Shown: piece by piece, positions 18,642-26,815 of the stretch
How the letters are laid out: every line of letters starts with the position of its first letter
How positions within the stretch are numbered: the first letter of the stretch is position 1
Assembly: GCA_947504205.1 (NCBI GenBank)
Contig: CANNGL010000005.1
Span: 118,751-182,750 of the forward strand
DNA: 64,000 nt
Source: an uncultured Litoreibacter sp.
GTDB lineage: Bacteria; Pseudomonadota; Alphaproteobacteria; Rhodobacterales; Rhodobacteraceae
Direction of reading: 5' to 3'
Notes under the pieces: model-generated
What the model saw: only the letters and a program-made list of their open reading frames with translations
Databases searched by the model: none
What the model was told of the DNA's origin: nothing
Translations under genes and position numbers: made by a program

Positions 18642-18959
18642 ATGGGACAAGAGAAGCTGTGGCGCGACGTCATCGACGTGGACGCGCTGGAAGAGAACTG
18701 GGTCACCCGAGTTGAGGTCGGGCCGCGCAAGCTGGCAATTTATGACACACCAAGCGGCATTTATGCGTCTTTGGCGCTGTGCAACCATGGTGGCGCAGAC
18801 TTATGTGACGGCTATTTCGATGGACACGTGATTGAATGCCCATTGCATCAAGGAGCGTTTGACGTGCGTGATGGCAAACCCGTCTGTGCACCTGCGACAC
18901 GACCCATGCGGGTGCTTGAAACAAGAATTCAGGGCGGAAAGGTGCAGGTACGTCTCTAG
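18642..18959 (+). CDS. Rieske-type [2Fe-2S] ferredoxin
   Basis: A 105-residue electron carrier. Cluster ligands are Cys47-x-His49 and Cys66-xx-His69 (CNHGGADLCDG, then ECPLHQGAF). It starts 2 nt after the diiron enzyme stop, so the two are probably co-translated as partners. It is the only small ferredoxin visible in the window, while two Rieske oxygenases, a P450 and the diiron enzyme all need electrons. No ferredoxin reductase is present. The stop lies 3 nt from the convergent RidA stop. Confidence 0.9.
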   Translation: MGQEKLWRDVIDVDALEENWVTRVEVGPRKLAIYDTPSGIYASLALCNHGGADLCDGYFDGHVIECPLHQGAFDVRDGKPVCAPATRPMRVLETRIQGGKVQVRL

Positions 18960-18962
18960 TGG

Positions 18963-19361
18963 TCAATCGTCGTCGATCACGGCCATCGCGTCGATTTCGA
19001 CCAGTAAGGCAGGATCGGCCAATGCGGTGACCACGACACCTGTGGAGCAGTGGTGTACGCCCTCAAACCAGCGGTTGATCGCCTCGTATACGGGCGCGCG
19101 ATAGTCGATATCGGTCACGTAAACCGTTAGTTTGACCACATCGCGCAAGCTACCGCCGGCCTCCTGCATCCAGCGGTCGATATTGCGGCACGCCTGATCA
19201 GCTTGCATGCCGGGATCGCCTTCGCCGATCACCGTCCCGTCCAGCAATGTTCCGACCTGACCTTGCATCACAACCAGATCGCCGCGCGCCCTGATTGCTT
19301 TTGAATAGGTGGCCTGTGCATGATATCGGGTTTGATACTTGTGGATATGGGTTCGCGACAT
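18963..19361 (-). CDS. RidA/YjgF/YER057c family protein
   Basis: A 132-residue protein of the RidA superfamily, which hydrolyses reactive enamine/imine intermediates released by amine-handling enzymes. Family features are the TYSKAIRARGDLVVMQGQVG start, the LRDVVKLTVYVTDI segment and a C-terminal LADPALLVEIDAMAV stretch; Arg at the usual imine-binding position near residue 105 is not obvious, so it may be a non-archetypal subgroup. It is the last gene of the sox operon, 13 nt after soxG. Clearing imine intermediates from amine oxidation is the natural inferred role. Confidence 0.85.
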   Translation of the reverse strand: MSRTHIHKYQTRYHAQATYSKAIRARGDLVVMQGQVGTLLDGTVIGEGDPGMQADQACRNIDRWMQEAGGSLRDVVKLTVYVTDIDYRAPVYEAINRWFEGVHHCSTGVVVTALADPALLVEIDAMAVIDDD

Positions 19362-19374
19362 TCGATTGCCCTCC

Positions 19375-19869
19375 TTAGGCCATTGCGCGCGCCAAGTAGT
19401 CGGCGACCATATCGCCGAAACTCTGCTCTACGGCACAGTCGAACCCAGCGTCGCATCTCAGCACCAGTGCTCTGAGACCAAAGAACTGCGTATAGCTCAC
19501 GGCATCGGCCCCGAATACGTTTGGATGTAGATCCAGTGGGCAACCAATAGACATGACATCATGTGCGTCAGGGCCGGCAATCCTGAAGAAAGTCATCGTA
19601 TCGGAGACACGCACGATGCTTATTTCTGGCGGTGCTTCAGCGGGGCGAAGGACGCTGATCAGCGTGTCCTCTTTTTGGCATGGTGCTCGCAACAGAAATC
19701 GGTTTGGGCCGATGAGACACAGCTCCATTGTATCCGCGCGGCACAGTGTGTTTGGCGCTGTTGGAAAGCTCGGTAGATCCGGGACCCAAATGGCTAAATC
19801 CTTGGCGGATCCCTTTAAATCGAAAAGGGTGAAGGCGGGAAGGCGGTCTATCTTGACGTCATAAGGCAT
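19375..19869 (-). CDS. soxG: Sarcosine oxidase gamma subunit
   Basis: Smallest structural but one subunit of heterotetrameric sarcosine oxidase, which oxidises N-methylglycine to glycine with transfer of the methyl carbon to tetrahydrofolate. The protein has 164 residues from ATG 19869, which is 1 nt after the soxA stop; the longer frame to 19941 lies inside soxA and is rejected. The fold resembles the aminomethyltransferase N-domain, seen here in ISIVRVSDTMTFFRIAGPDA and the final FGDMVADYLARA helix. It lies in the order soxB-soxD-soxA-soxG. Confidence 0.92.
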   Translation of the reverse strand: MPYDVKIDRLPAFTLFDLKGSAKDLAIWVPDLPSFPTAPNTLCRADTMELCLIGPNRFLLRAPCQKEDTLISVLRPAEAPPEISIVRVSDTMTFFRIAGPDAHDVMSIGCPLDLHPNVFGADAVSYTQFFGLRALVLRCDAGFDCAVEQSFGDMVADYLARAMA

Positions 19870-19870
19870 A

Positions 19871-22780
19871 TCAGGACCGCAACCTTTCACCCTCGGGGTC
19901 GTAGTGAATGGGTGGTGTGACACGGGCGGGGATGATTTCATCTTTTAGGCGGACATGCACAATTTCATCATGCCGAGAGTGACCGTTCTCCAGGAGGGCG
20001 AGGCCAACCCAACGATCTTGGACCGTGCTGTAAACGCAGGCCGTGATCAGGCCTTCGGTTGGTTTGCGCTCGCCGCTGGGTGTGAGGGGAGCACCCTCTG
20101 GGATCATCCGGTCGGGTTCGGGAATGACACCCACCAACTCGCGCCGGTTGCTGGTGCCAGCTCTGCGCAGCGCAACAGCGTGTTTGCCCAGATAATCCGA
20201 TTTCTTTTTCGACATGGCCCACCCAAGCCCAAGGTCGAATGGATCAACCGTGCCATCGACTTCGTGGCCGAGCGACAGGAATCCCTTTTCGACCCTTAGG
20301 ACGTGGTTGGCCTCGGACCCGATGGGCTCAATGCCGAACTCCGCTCCCGCCTCCAATATTTTTGTCCAGAGCTCAAGCAAATGACGTGGGGCGACGTTGA
20401 CCTCAAAAGACAATTCTCCGGTAAAGCTGACACGCACTACGCGTGCGGGGATGCCTGCCACATGACCGTCCGCGAAACTCATGAACGGCAACGTTTCTGT
20501 GGAGATATCAATATCGGTGCCAAGCGCCCACATTACATCGCGGGCAAGCGGGCCACAAATCGTTGCGTTATTCCATTGGCTGGTGACGGTCGTGATGAAT
20601 ACGTTCCAATCTGGGAATTGAGTTTGCAGTAGCTCTTCCATGTGAGAATTCATCGCGTCCGCATGACCCGTCGAGGTTGAAATGACCCAGCGGTGCTCCG
20701 ACAGGCGAAGTGCCACGCCATCATCGAGGATCAACCCGTCATCGCTGAGCATCAATCCGTAGCGCGCGTGGCCAGGTTTCAGATTTGACATGATGTTGGT
20801 GTAGATATGATCTAGAAATTTTCCGACGTCGCGACCTTTAAGCTCGAACGTGCCGAGCGGTGAGCCATCGTAGACACCGACGCCCGTGCGCACGGTACGA
20901 CATTCCCGGTTGACCGTATCCTGAAAGCTCTCGCCGTCGCGCGGGAAGTATCCCGGGCGGCGCCAGCGGGCACCTGACTCGTACATGAACGCGCCGTTTT
21001 TCAGGTTCCACTCGGTGACAGGCGTATGTCGATAGGGCAGGGCCACGCTGTCTTCTCGCAAGCCGCCAATAGCGCCGAATGAAACAGGCGTGTAGGGAGA
21101 CCGGAAGGTGGTGGTGCCAACCTGGTCGAGCTCCAGACCCTGCTGCATCGCCACGGTGCCGATCATATTGATGTTGCCTGTCTTTCCTTGATCAATACCC
21201 ATACCGCCGGTTGTGTAGCGTTTGACATGCTCGACGTTGTCGTACCCCTCACGTAAGGCAAGATGTACGTCGTCAACCGTCACATCGTTTTGGACATCGA
21301 GGAAGGCTTTGCCTTTGGCTTGCTCGACACGCCAAGCCGCCTCGACTGCGTAGTGGAGGTCTGATGCGTTGGGGATTTCAGGACGAGCGATACCGGCTGC
21401 CGCCGCTCCGGCTCGTGCGCCACTTTGTAGCGCCTCGGTTAAAGTCATCTCGCCATTGGCAGCGCCAATACTTGTCGCATTCTGAGCTGCTTGATCCGGC
21501 AGGAAGGTCGCCAAACCTTTATCGTAGCGAAGAGCGCCGCGGGATTGCGACCATAGATGAACCGCAGGGTTCCAACCACCAGAGTGAGCCAGCAAATCAC
21601 ATGGGATCCGGCGGCTTGCGCCACCACCAATAGGAGCCACCTCGACGCCATTGATTTGCCGGCGGCCTCGGGCGGTAGTTACAACATGGCCCGGCAGAAT
21701 TTCGATGTCGGGGGTCAGGGCTTTTGCTTCGTTCGGAATGCTGGAGCGGCTATCCACGATTGCGGCAATCTTGACACCAGCCGTTTTGAGGTCGGCGGCG
21801 GTTGAGTAGGCCGAATTGTTGTTGGTGAAGATCACAGCGCTCTTGCCCGGACAAACGGCATAGCGGTTCACATAGGCCTGTGCGGCAGACGCAAGCATGA
21901 CGCCGGGGCGGTCGTTGTTGCCGAAAACGAGCATCCGTTCGATCGCGCCGGTTGCGCACAGGACGTGGTCGGCGCGTACTCGCCAGTTGCGCTCAAGTAG
22001 GCTTGGGTTGTCGGGCTGGCGTTCGTTGACCATCAGATAGTTGTGTTCGCGATAGGCCCAAACCGTTGCATTCTGCAACTGTAAGACATTCGGCATGGCA
22101 GCCAGTTCGGCCGATACTGAAGCGACCCAATCGAGCGCGGGTCGCTCGTCAATAGTCAGCTTGCGATTGAGCAGGCCGCCGCCCGCTTCCGTGCCTTCGT
22201 CTGCGATCATGACGCGTTGACCAGCACGTCCCGCCACTAAGGCGGCCATCAACCCTGAAGGTCCCGCGCCTGCTATGAGCAGATCAAAATGTGCAAATCG
22301 GTTCTCGAAATGGCCAGATGCAGGCGGCTTGTTCGGTGCTCCCGCGAGGCCTGCTGCTTTGCGAATGGACGGCTCATAGAGATGCCAATTGGGCCATTTG
22401 AACGTTTTGTAATAGAAACCCGCCGGGATGAAGCGCCCGATTGCTTGGTTGATCGCACCGAGATCGAAGGATGGAGAGGGCCAGCAATTCACCGATTTTG
22501 CCGACAGTCCATCTCGCAGGGCGACTGTCGTTGCAGGCCTATTGCCGCTGGCGTCTTCTCCCAACAGCTCAACGAGTGTGGCAGGTTCTTCGACCCCTGA
22601 ACCGACGATGCCGCGCGGACGGTGATATTTGAAACTGCGCGCCGTCAAATGCACGCCATTGGCAATAAGCGCTGATGCAAGCGTGTCGCCCGCAAAACCC
22701 TGATAGCGGCGTCCGTTGAATGTAAAGCTCAGCGGTTTGCTGCGATCAATTCGCCCGCCAGTATTCAACCGATTACTCAT
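19871..22780 (-). CDS. soxA: Sarcosine oxidase alpha subunit
   Basis: The large 969-residue subunit. The N-terminal region has a ferredoxin-like FNGRRYQGFAGDTLASALIA start, then a dinucleotide-binding domain (LLIAGAGPSGLMAAL at about 168). The C-terminal third, from about residue 600, is a GcvT-like folate-binding domain (TFELKGRDVGKFLDHIYTN). With SoxB, SoxD and SoxG it forms the heterotetramer that converts sarcosine, and possibly other N-methyl amino acids, to the demethylated amine plus 5,10-methylene-THF and peroxide. It overlaps soxD by 8 nt. Usual companions such as glyA or purU are not next to it. Confidence 0.96.
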   Translation of the reverse strand: MSNRLNTGGRIDRSKPLSFTFNGRRYQGFAGDTLASALIANGVHLTARSFKYHRPRGIVGSGVEEPATLVELLGEDASGNRPATTVALRDGLSAKSVNCWPSPSFDLGAINQAIGRFIPAGFYYKTFKWPNWHLYEPSIRKAAGLAGAPNKPPASGHFENRFAHFDLLIAGAGPSGLMAALVAGRAGQRVMIADEGTEAGGGLLNRKLTIDERPALDWVASVSAELAAMPNVLQLQNATVWAYREHNYLMVNERQPDNPSLLERNWRVRADHVLCATGAIERMLVFGNNDRPGVMLASAAQAYVNRYAVCPGKSAVIFTNNNSAYSTAADLKTAGVKIAAIVDSRSSIPNEAKALTPDIEILPGHVVTTARGRRQINGVEVAPIGGGASRRIPCDLLAHSGGWNPAVHLWSQSRGALRYDKGLATFLPDQAAQNATSIGAANGEMTLTEALQSGARAGAAAAGIARPEIPNASDLHYAVEAAWRVEQAKGKAFLDVQNDVTVDDVHLALREGYDNVEHVKRYTTGGMGIDQGKTGNINMIGTVAMQQGLELDQVGTTTFRSPYTPVSFGAIGGLREDSVALPYRHTPVTEWNLKNGAFMYESGARWRRPGYFPRDGESFQDTVNRECRTVRTGVGVYDGSPLGTFELKGRDVGKFLDHIYTNIMSNLKPGHARYGLMLSDDGLILDDGVALRLSEHRWVISTSTGHADAMNSHMEELLQTQFPDWNVFITTVTSQWNNATICGPLARDVMWALGTDIDISTETLPFMSFADGHVAGIPARVVRVSFTGELSFEVNVAPRHLLELWTKILEAGAEFGIEPIGSEANHVLRVEKGFLSLGHEVDGTVDPFDLGLGWAMSKKKSDYLGKHAVALRRAGTSNRRELVGVIPEPDRMIPEGAPLTPSGERKPTEGLITACVYSTVQDRWVGLALLENGHSRHDEIVHVRLKDEIIPARVTPPIHYDPEGERLRS

Positions 22781-23027
22781 CGCCCGGACCTTCCACGATG
22801 TGATGTGTTCGGGTGTCTCGCCAGATGGTCAGCCATGAACCGCAGCCCGCCACGTGCCACCAACGCTCCTGGACTGGACCCAGTGGGTTCGGGACTTGTG
22901 TCAGATAGGCTACCCAGTCCTCTTGGCTAACGGTATTTGGATCGGGACGATCAGGCTTGACGGGACCTCCGAAAGCGAACTCTGCTTCGTTACGTGGACC
23001 GCAGAAAGGGCAGGGGATGTTCATCAT
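22773..23027 (-). CDS. soxD: Sarcosine oxidase delta subunit
   Basis: An 84-residue zinc-binding subunit. The CPFCG motif at residues 6-10 and the later WWHVAGCGSW segment provide the Cys and His ligands. The sequence is typical from the first residues (MNIPCPFCGPRNEAEF). It overlaps soxA by 8 nt and begins 11 nt after soxB. Confidence 0.95.
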   Translation of the reverse strand: MMNIPCPFCGPRNEAEFAFGGPVKPDRPDPNTVSQEDWVAYLTQVPNPLGPVQERWWHVAGCGSWLTIWRDTRTHHIVEGPGDE

Positions 23028-23038
23028 GATTGGTTCTC

Positions 23039-24289
23039 CTACCGCGCTGTTGTGGTGCCGGATTCCATCACGTAATCGAGGTGTCGGAAGCGGTTGAGCG
23101 TGAATTTCGACATCAGTTCATGTGGCTGTCCAGTGGCCACGAGATGCGCCAAGGTCAGGCCACCGGCGGGGATCGCTTTGTAGCCACCCCACCAGCCGGC
23201 GGTGATGAACAGGCCGGGTACATCCGTCTGATCCATGATTGGTGATGCATCGTGCGCTATATCCAGATGTCCGCCCCATTGCCGCATCAGCTTCAGCTTC
23301 TTGAAGGATGGAAAGAGCGACAGCATCGCTGTGACGGTATCTTCAAAGACATGCTGCTTGATGTCACGACGGAACGACTGGCCCATGTCCGGGGCACCGC
23401 CAATCACCATTTCGCCCTTATCGGACTGACTGAAATAGAAGCCCGCATCCGGACAGTTGACGATAACATCGACCAGAGGTTTGACCGGCTCAGAAACGAA
23501 GGCTGTCAGGTTCATTGTGCGAAGTGGCAGCTTCAACCCGGCGGTCTCTGTCAGCGTTGTGGTGTGGCCTGATACGGCAATTGCGATTTTCGGGGCGCGC
23601 ACGAGACCACGATTGGTCTGCACACCTTTGATCGCACCATCGGCTCCGCGTACGAGGCTTTCGACTGCAGTCTGTTGATGGATTTCAACACCCATTGAGT
23701 CGATCCCACGAGCATACCCCCACGCGACTGCATCATGCCGATTTACGCCAGCGTCAGTATGAACCATGCCGCCGATGATCGGCAGTCTCGCGTGTGGTCC
23801 ACCGCCGGTCAGGGCCGGGATGCGGCGGCGCAACTCCTGCTCGGAGATCTGCTCATAAGTAGAGCCATAGATATCCATCGTAAGTTGACGGCGTCGCAAT
23901 TCGCGCAGTTTGGGATAGGTCTGTACCACATCCACCATGGTGCGTTTGGAATGCATCATGTTGAAATTCAGCTCATCGGTCAGCCCTTCATAGAGCGCGA
24001 CCGATTTGACATAGAACGGGATTGAAGCATCCCGCATGTAGTTTGAACGGATTGTCACAGTGTTGCGTGCGATGTTGCCGCCGCCGAGCCAACCACGCTC
24101 CAACACCGCGACATTGGTGATGCCGTGCTCTTTCGCAAGGTAGTAGGCTGTGGCCAGACCATGGCCACCTGCGCCTATGACGATAACATCGTAGCTTTCT
24201 TTGAGCGGCGGGCTGCGCCAGGCACGTGGCCAGGTGAGGTGGCGATTGAGTCCGTGGCGGAGGAGTGCAGCGGCAGAATATTTTTGCAT
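23039..24289 (-). CDS. soxB: Sarcosine oxidase beta subunit
   Basis: The catalytic 416-residue FAD/FMN subunit that carries out amine oxidation. The N-terminal motif VIVIGAGGHGLATAYYLA binds FAD; WLGGGNIARNTVTIRSNY and the C-terminal GWWGGYKAIPAGGLTLAHL are characteristic. The start is ATG 24289 (MQKYSAAALLRHG); the frame extends to 24373 but that part overlaps the divergent regulator start. A 15-bp operator-like motif at 24284-24298 covers this start codon, so bound regulator could block expression directly. It is the first gene of soxBDAG-ridA. Confidence 0.94.
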   Translation of the reverse strand: MQKYSAAALLRHGLNRHLTWPRAWRSPPLKESYDVIVIGAGGHGLATAYYLAKEHGITNVAVLERGWLGGGNIARNTVTIRSNYMRDASIPFYVKSVALYEGLTDELNFNMMHSKRTMVDVVQTYPKLRELRRRQLTMDIYGSTYEQISEQELRRRIPALTGGGPHARLPIIGGMVHTDAGVNRHDAVAWGYARGIDSMGVEIHQQTAVESLVRGADGAIKGVQTNRGLVRAPKIAIAVSGHTTTLTETAGLKLPLRTMNLTAFVSEPVKPLVDVIVNCPDAGFYFSQSDKGEMVIGGAPDMGQSFRRDIKQHVFEDTVTAMLSLFPSFKKLKLMRQWGGHLDIAHDASPIMDQTDVPGLFITAGWWGGYKAIPAGGLTLAHLVATGQPHELMSKFTLNRFRHLDYVMESGTTTAR

Positions 24290-24298
24290 GATGTGCAT
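24284..24298. promoter_or_regulatory. Operator-like motif (site A) at the soxB start
   Basis: TTGCATGATGTGCAT is an imperfect dyad between soxB and a divergent XRE-cupin regulator. It matches sites at 29395 and 34286 under the common pattern TTRCRTRAWRTGCAW. The nearby regulator is the best candidate binder. Confidence 0.55.
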
Positions 24299-24366
24299 AT
24301 ATTTTATTATGAGTAATGATGCGTCAAGTGATTCCACACAAGCCTGCGGTGCGATAAGCAAGAGAT

Positions 24367-24945
24367 ATGACACAACGATCCAAGATTGATTTGGCCGTCG
24401 GCCGCGCCGTGAACCGTTTGCGGAACGATCGCGGCAAAACCGTCACCAGCTTGTCCGCCGAGGCGGGTATCTCACAAGCGATGATTAGCCGAATTGAGAA
24501 GGGGCAGGTCTCTCCGTCATTGGCAACATTGGTGGCTTTGGCAGGTGCATTGGAGGTGCCGGTCATGGCATTGCTGGCGCAGCCGGATGATACAGGTGAT
24601 GTGCACCATGTGCAGGCCGGACAAGGCTTGCCCTCGCGTCGGGTCGCGCAAGATCATGTTCACGAGTATCTGCTGCTCGGCAAGCATGGTGGACCGGGTG
24701 GTGCCTTTCAGTCTGCCCGCATTCGCATTGAGGCGGAGCAAGCCGGTACTCTGCCAAGTTATCAACATGAAGGGCATGCCTTCATCTATTTGATTTCAGG
24801 CGCGGCGACTTATCGTTGCGGGTCTGAGCTGTTTGAGCTCGCGCCCGGCGATACACTGAGTTTTGACACGAAGCTGGCGCATGGCTTTACCGAGATTACG
24901 GGATCCCATGTGGAATTTATTACGGTTTCTGCGCGCCCTGACTGA
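24367..24945 (+). CDS. XRE-family regulator with C-terminal cupin (first of two paralogues)
   Basis: A 192-residue regulator. Residues about 10-65 form a Cro/C1-type helix-turn-helix (SLSAEAGISQAMISRIEKGQ), and residues about 115-185 a cupin sensor domain (HEGHAFIYLISGAATY, LAPGDTLSF). Relatives control amine and amino-acid catabolic genes. It is divergent from soxB, with a dyad motif between, so control of soxBDAG is likely. A similar gene at 30075 shares the same architecture and many residues (SIGTLAALADALEVP against SLATLVALAGALEVP), pointing to an old duplication within the island. Confidence 0.88.
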   Translation: MTQRSKIDLAVGRAVNRLRNDRGKTVTSLSAEAGISQAMISRIEKGQVSPSLATLVALAGALEVPVMALLAQPDDTGDVHHVQAGQGLPSRRVAQDHVHEYLLLGKHGGPGGAFQSARIRIEAEQAGTLPSYQHEGHAFIYLISGAATYRCGSELFELAPGDTLSFDTKLAHGFTEITGSHVEFITVSARPD

Positions 24946-24964
24946 TTGCTCCAATATGTGCAAA

Positions 24965-24981
24965 TGGTCATAGTAAGACCA
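24965..24981. promoter_or_regulatory. Dyad upstream of the second LysR gene
   Basis: TGGTC-N7-GACCA in the 52-bp gap before the LysR start at 24998. Its position suits autoregulation; it is unlike the ATTAG-N5-CTAAT sites of the other LysR. Confidence 0.4.
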
Positions 24982-24997
24982 AGCGAGGAGCAAGAGC

Positions 24998-25879
24998 ATG
25001 AAGATCACCTTCAGGCAGGTGGATGCCTTTCGGGCCGTCGTGTCAGCGGGCAGCGTGACCGGCGCCGCAGCGCTGCTTGGCGTTTCGCAACCTGCAGTCA
25101 GCCGACTGATTGCAGATTTTGAAGCTGAAGTCGGTTTTGTGCTGTTTCGTCGTGAAGGCCGCGTGCTGGTTCCAACCGAGGAAGGCCGCATGCTTGTTGG
25201 AGAAATCCGTCAGGCCGTCGCCGGGATGGAGCATATCAAAGACGCAGCATCGGTCATTGCGAAGTTTGGCCACACAGCATTGCAACTCGTCACGGTGCCA
25301 AGCTTTGCAGGTGGATTGGCCCCGGATTTGATCGCTTCGTTTTCTGCCGGCCATCCCGAGGTGATGACACGAATGGAGATCGAGGCGAATGACGACACGG
25401 TGGAGTGGCTGGTCTCTCAAAGTCATGATTTTGGCTTGTCCACCAGCGTGCCCACAAATCCAGCCTTGGAGCATTTGGCATTGCAACAAGGTGATGTGTT
25501 CTGCGTTCTGCCCAAGCGGCATCCGTTGGCGAACCGAGTTGAACTGACCCCCAATGATCTGAGGGGCGAGAGCTTTGTCAGCTACATAGCTGGATCGCGT
25601 TTCCGCCATGATATCGACAGCGTGTTTAAGAAAGCGGGTGTGGATCGGGCGATGCGCTTTGAAACCCGGACGACAGATGCGATCTGTCAGCTTGTCGAGC
25701 GTGGTCTGGGTGTTTCTGTTGTGGCTGCAACGCGCGCACAATTGGCGCGCCGTGAATGCGTCGCCGTGCCGTTCAGCGCACCGCTTGATTTTCAGGCAGT
25801 GCTGATCTGGTCGCGACACAGGGAGCTTTCAGCTCCTGCGACAGAATTTCTGGAGATGGCTCGCGCCGAAACGCGCTAG
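24998..25879 (+). CDS. LysR-family regulator, opine/amino-acid catabolism type
   Basis: A 293-residue LysR protein. The helix-turn-helix is at about 15-40 (VTGAAALLGVSQPAVSRLIA), followed by the linker helix and an effector-binding domain (LVTVPSFAGGLAPDLIASF and later FETRTTDAICQLVERGLGVS). The pattern resembles regulators of octopine, nopaline and arginine use (OccR/NocR group). It lies just after the XRE-cupin gene and its stop overlaps the convergent ABC permease stop by 4 nt. A role in control of the sox or ABC operons is inference. Confidence 0.87.
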   Translation: MKITFRQVDAFRAVVSAGSVTGAAALLGVSQPAVSRLIADFEAEVGFVLFRREGRVLVPTEEGRMLVGEIRQAVAGMEHIKDAASVIAKFGHTALQLVTVPSFAGGLAPDLIASFSAGHPEVMTRMEIEANDDTVEWLVSQSHDFGLSTSVPTNPALEHLALQQGDVFCVLPKRHPLANRVELTPNDLRGESFVSYIAGSRFRHDIDSVFKKAGVDRAMRFETRTTDAICQLVERGLGVSVVAATRAQLARRECVAVPFSAPLDFQAVLIWSRHRELSAPATEFLEMARAETR

Positions 25880-26757
25880 CGGTTTTCAGACTGCTTTTCG
25901 AGCCGTGCGAAAAGCCGGCTCAATCCAAAGCAGACGATGAAATAAAAGGCCGCCGTAGTGATCCATGCTTCGAAAATCATCCGTGATGAGGCGACCAGTT
26001 CGACCGTTTTGTAGGTCAGTTCTTGCACTGAGATCAGCGAGATAATCGAGCTGTCCTTGATCAAGGTTATGAATTGATTGGCGAGCGGCGGGACCACTTT
26101 CTTCATCGCTTGTGGCAGCACGATATAGCGTAATTCTTGTGTTCGGCTCATGCCAATGGAGCGTGCGGCTTCGCGCTGGCCTTTCGGGATTGACTGGATG
26201 CCTGCACGTACGATCTCGCCCACGAAGGCGCTTTCGAACAAGGCCAGAACGATAACGCCCGAGATCAGCGAGGGGAAGCGGCGCATATCGCCGAAAAAGA
26301 ATTCCCACAGCCATATGTCCTCTTGGCGCGCAATATTGCGAGACCAGCGAGCGAGATCCAGCGCGTCGATAAGCTGCTGGGACAAGAAGAAAAAGAAGAT
26401 GAATACCACCACAACAGGTGGGATGTTGCGTAAGAATTCCAGATAGGTTCGTGCGAGCATGCGCACGGTCAGGTTGGCCGAGCAACGCGCGACGCCAAGG
26501 ATAGTGCCAAGGATTAGAGCTAGAATTGACGCGTAGATACTAATGCGGATGGTCGCCATCAGGCCTTGGAGCAGCAGATTGGCGAAGTATTCTTCACGTC
26601 CAGAATGCCAGCCAATGATGTAGCTTGGGATCAATTCCCAGCGCCACTTGTAGTTCAGGGTGCCTTCGATGGAAAACCAGATGTACCCGAAGAACGCGAA
26701 CAGCAATGCGGCGATCACGTAATCAGGCCATTTCAGTTTTTGGATGAAATTCTGCAC
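25876..26757 (-). CDS. Polar amino-acid ABC transporter permease (HisM/GltK type)
   Basis: Inner-membrane permease of 293 residues with several transmembrane helices and the binding-protein-dependent permease loop (EAARSIGMSRTQELRYIVLPQA). The frame extends upstream to 26904, but that extension lies inside the binding-protein gene. GTG 26757 is preferred: a GGGGA sequence sits about 9 nt before it and after the GC-rich hairpin, and the protein then starts VQNFIQKLKWPDYVIA. It is the last of four genes, ATPase-permease-binding protein-permease. The second permease is a paralogue of the one at 27665, forming a heterodimeric channel. Confidence 0.9.
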   Translation of the reverse strand: MQNFIQKLKWPDYVIAALLFAFFGYIWFSIEGTLNYKWRWELIPSYIIGWHSGREEYFANLLLQGLMATIRISIYASILALILGTILGVARCSANLTVRMLARTYLEFLRNIPPVVVVFIFFFFLSQQLIDALDLARWSRNIARQEDIWLWEFFFGDMRRFPSLISGVIVLALFESAFVGEIVRAGIQSIPKGQREAARSIGMSRTQELRYIVLPQAMKKVVPPLANQFITLIKDSSIISLISVQELTYKTVELVASSRMIFEAWITTAAFYFIVCFGLSRLFARLEKQSENR

Positions 26758-26777
26758 CGGTGGCGTCCCCGTTGAAG

Positions 26778-26805
26778 CCTCGGGGGCAGCGCGCCGCCCC
26801 CGGGG
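26778..26805 (-). terminator. GC-rich hairpin between binding protein and second permease
   Basis: Ten positions (26778-26787 with 26796-26805) pair, including a perfect 7-bp CGGGGGC/GCCCCCG core and one G-T wobble, with an 8-nt loop. It starts 11 nt after the binding-protein stop. Such hairpins usually stabilise the upstream message or attenuate, giving more binding protein than permease. Confidence 0.6.
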
Positions 26806-26815
26806 TATCAGATGT

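Noticed and set aside
25043-25819. A 258-codon minus-strand frame inside the second LysR gene
   Set aside because: Antisense to a clear LysR protein; low-complexity product with many His, Arg and Gln.
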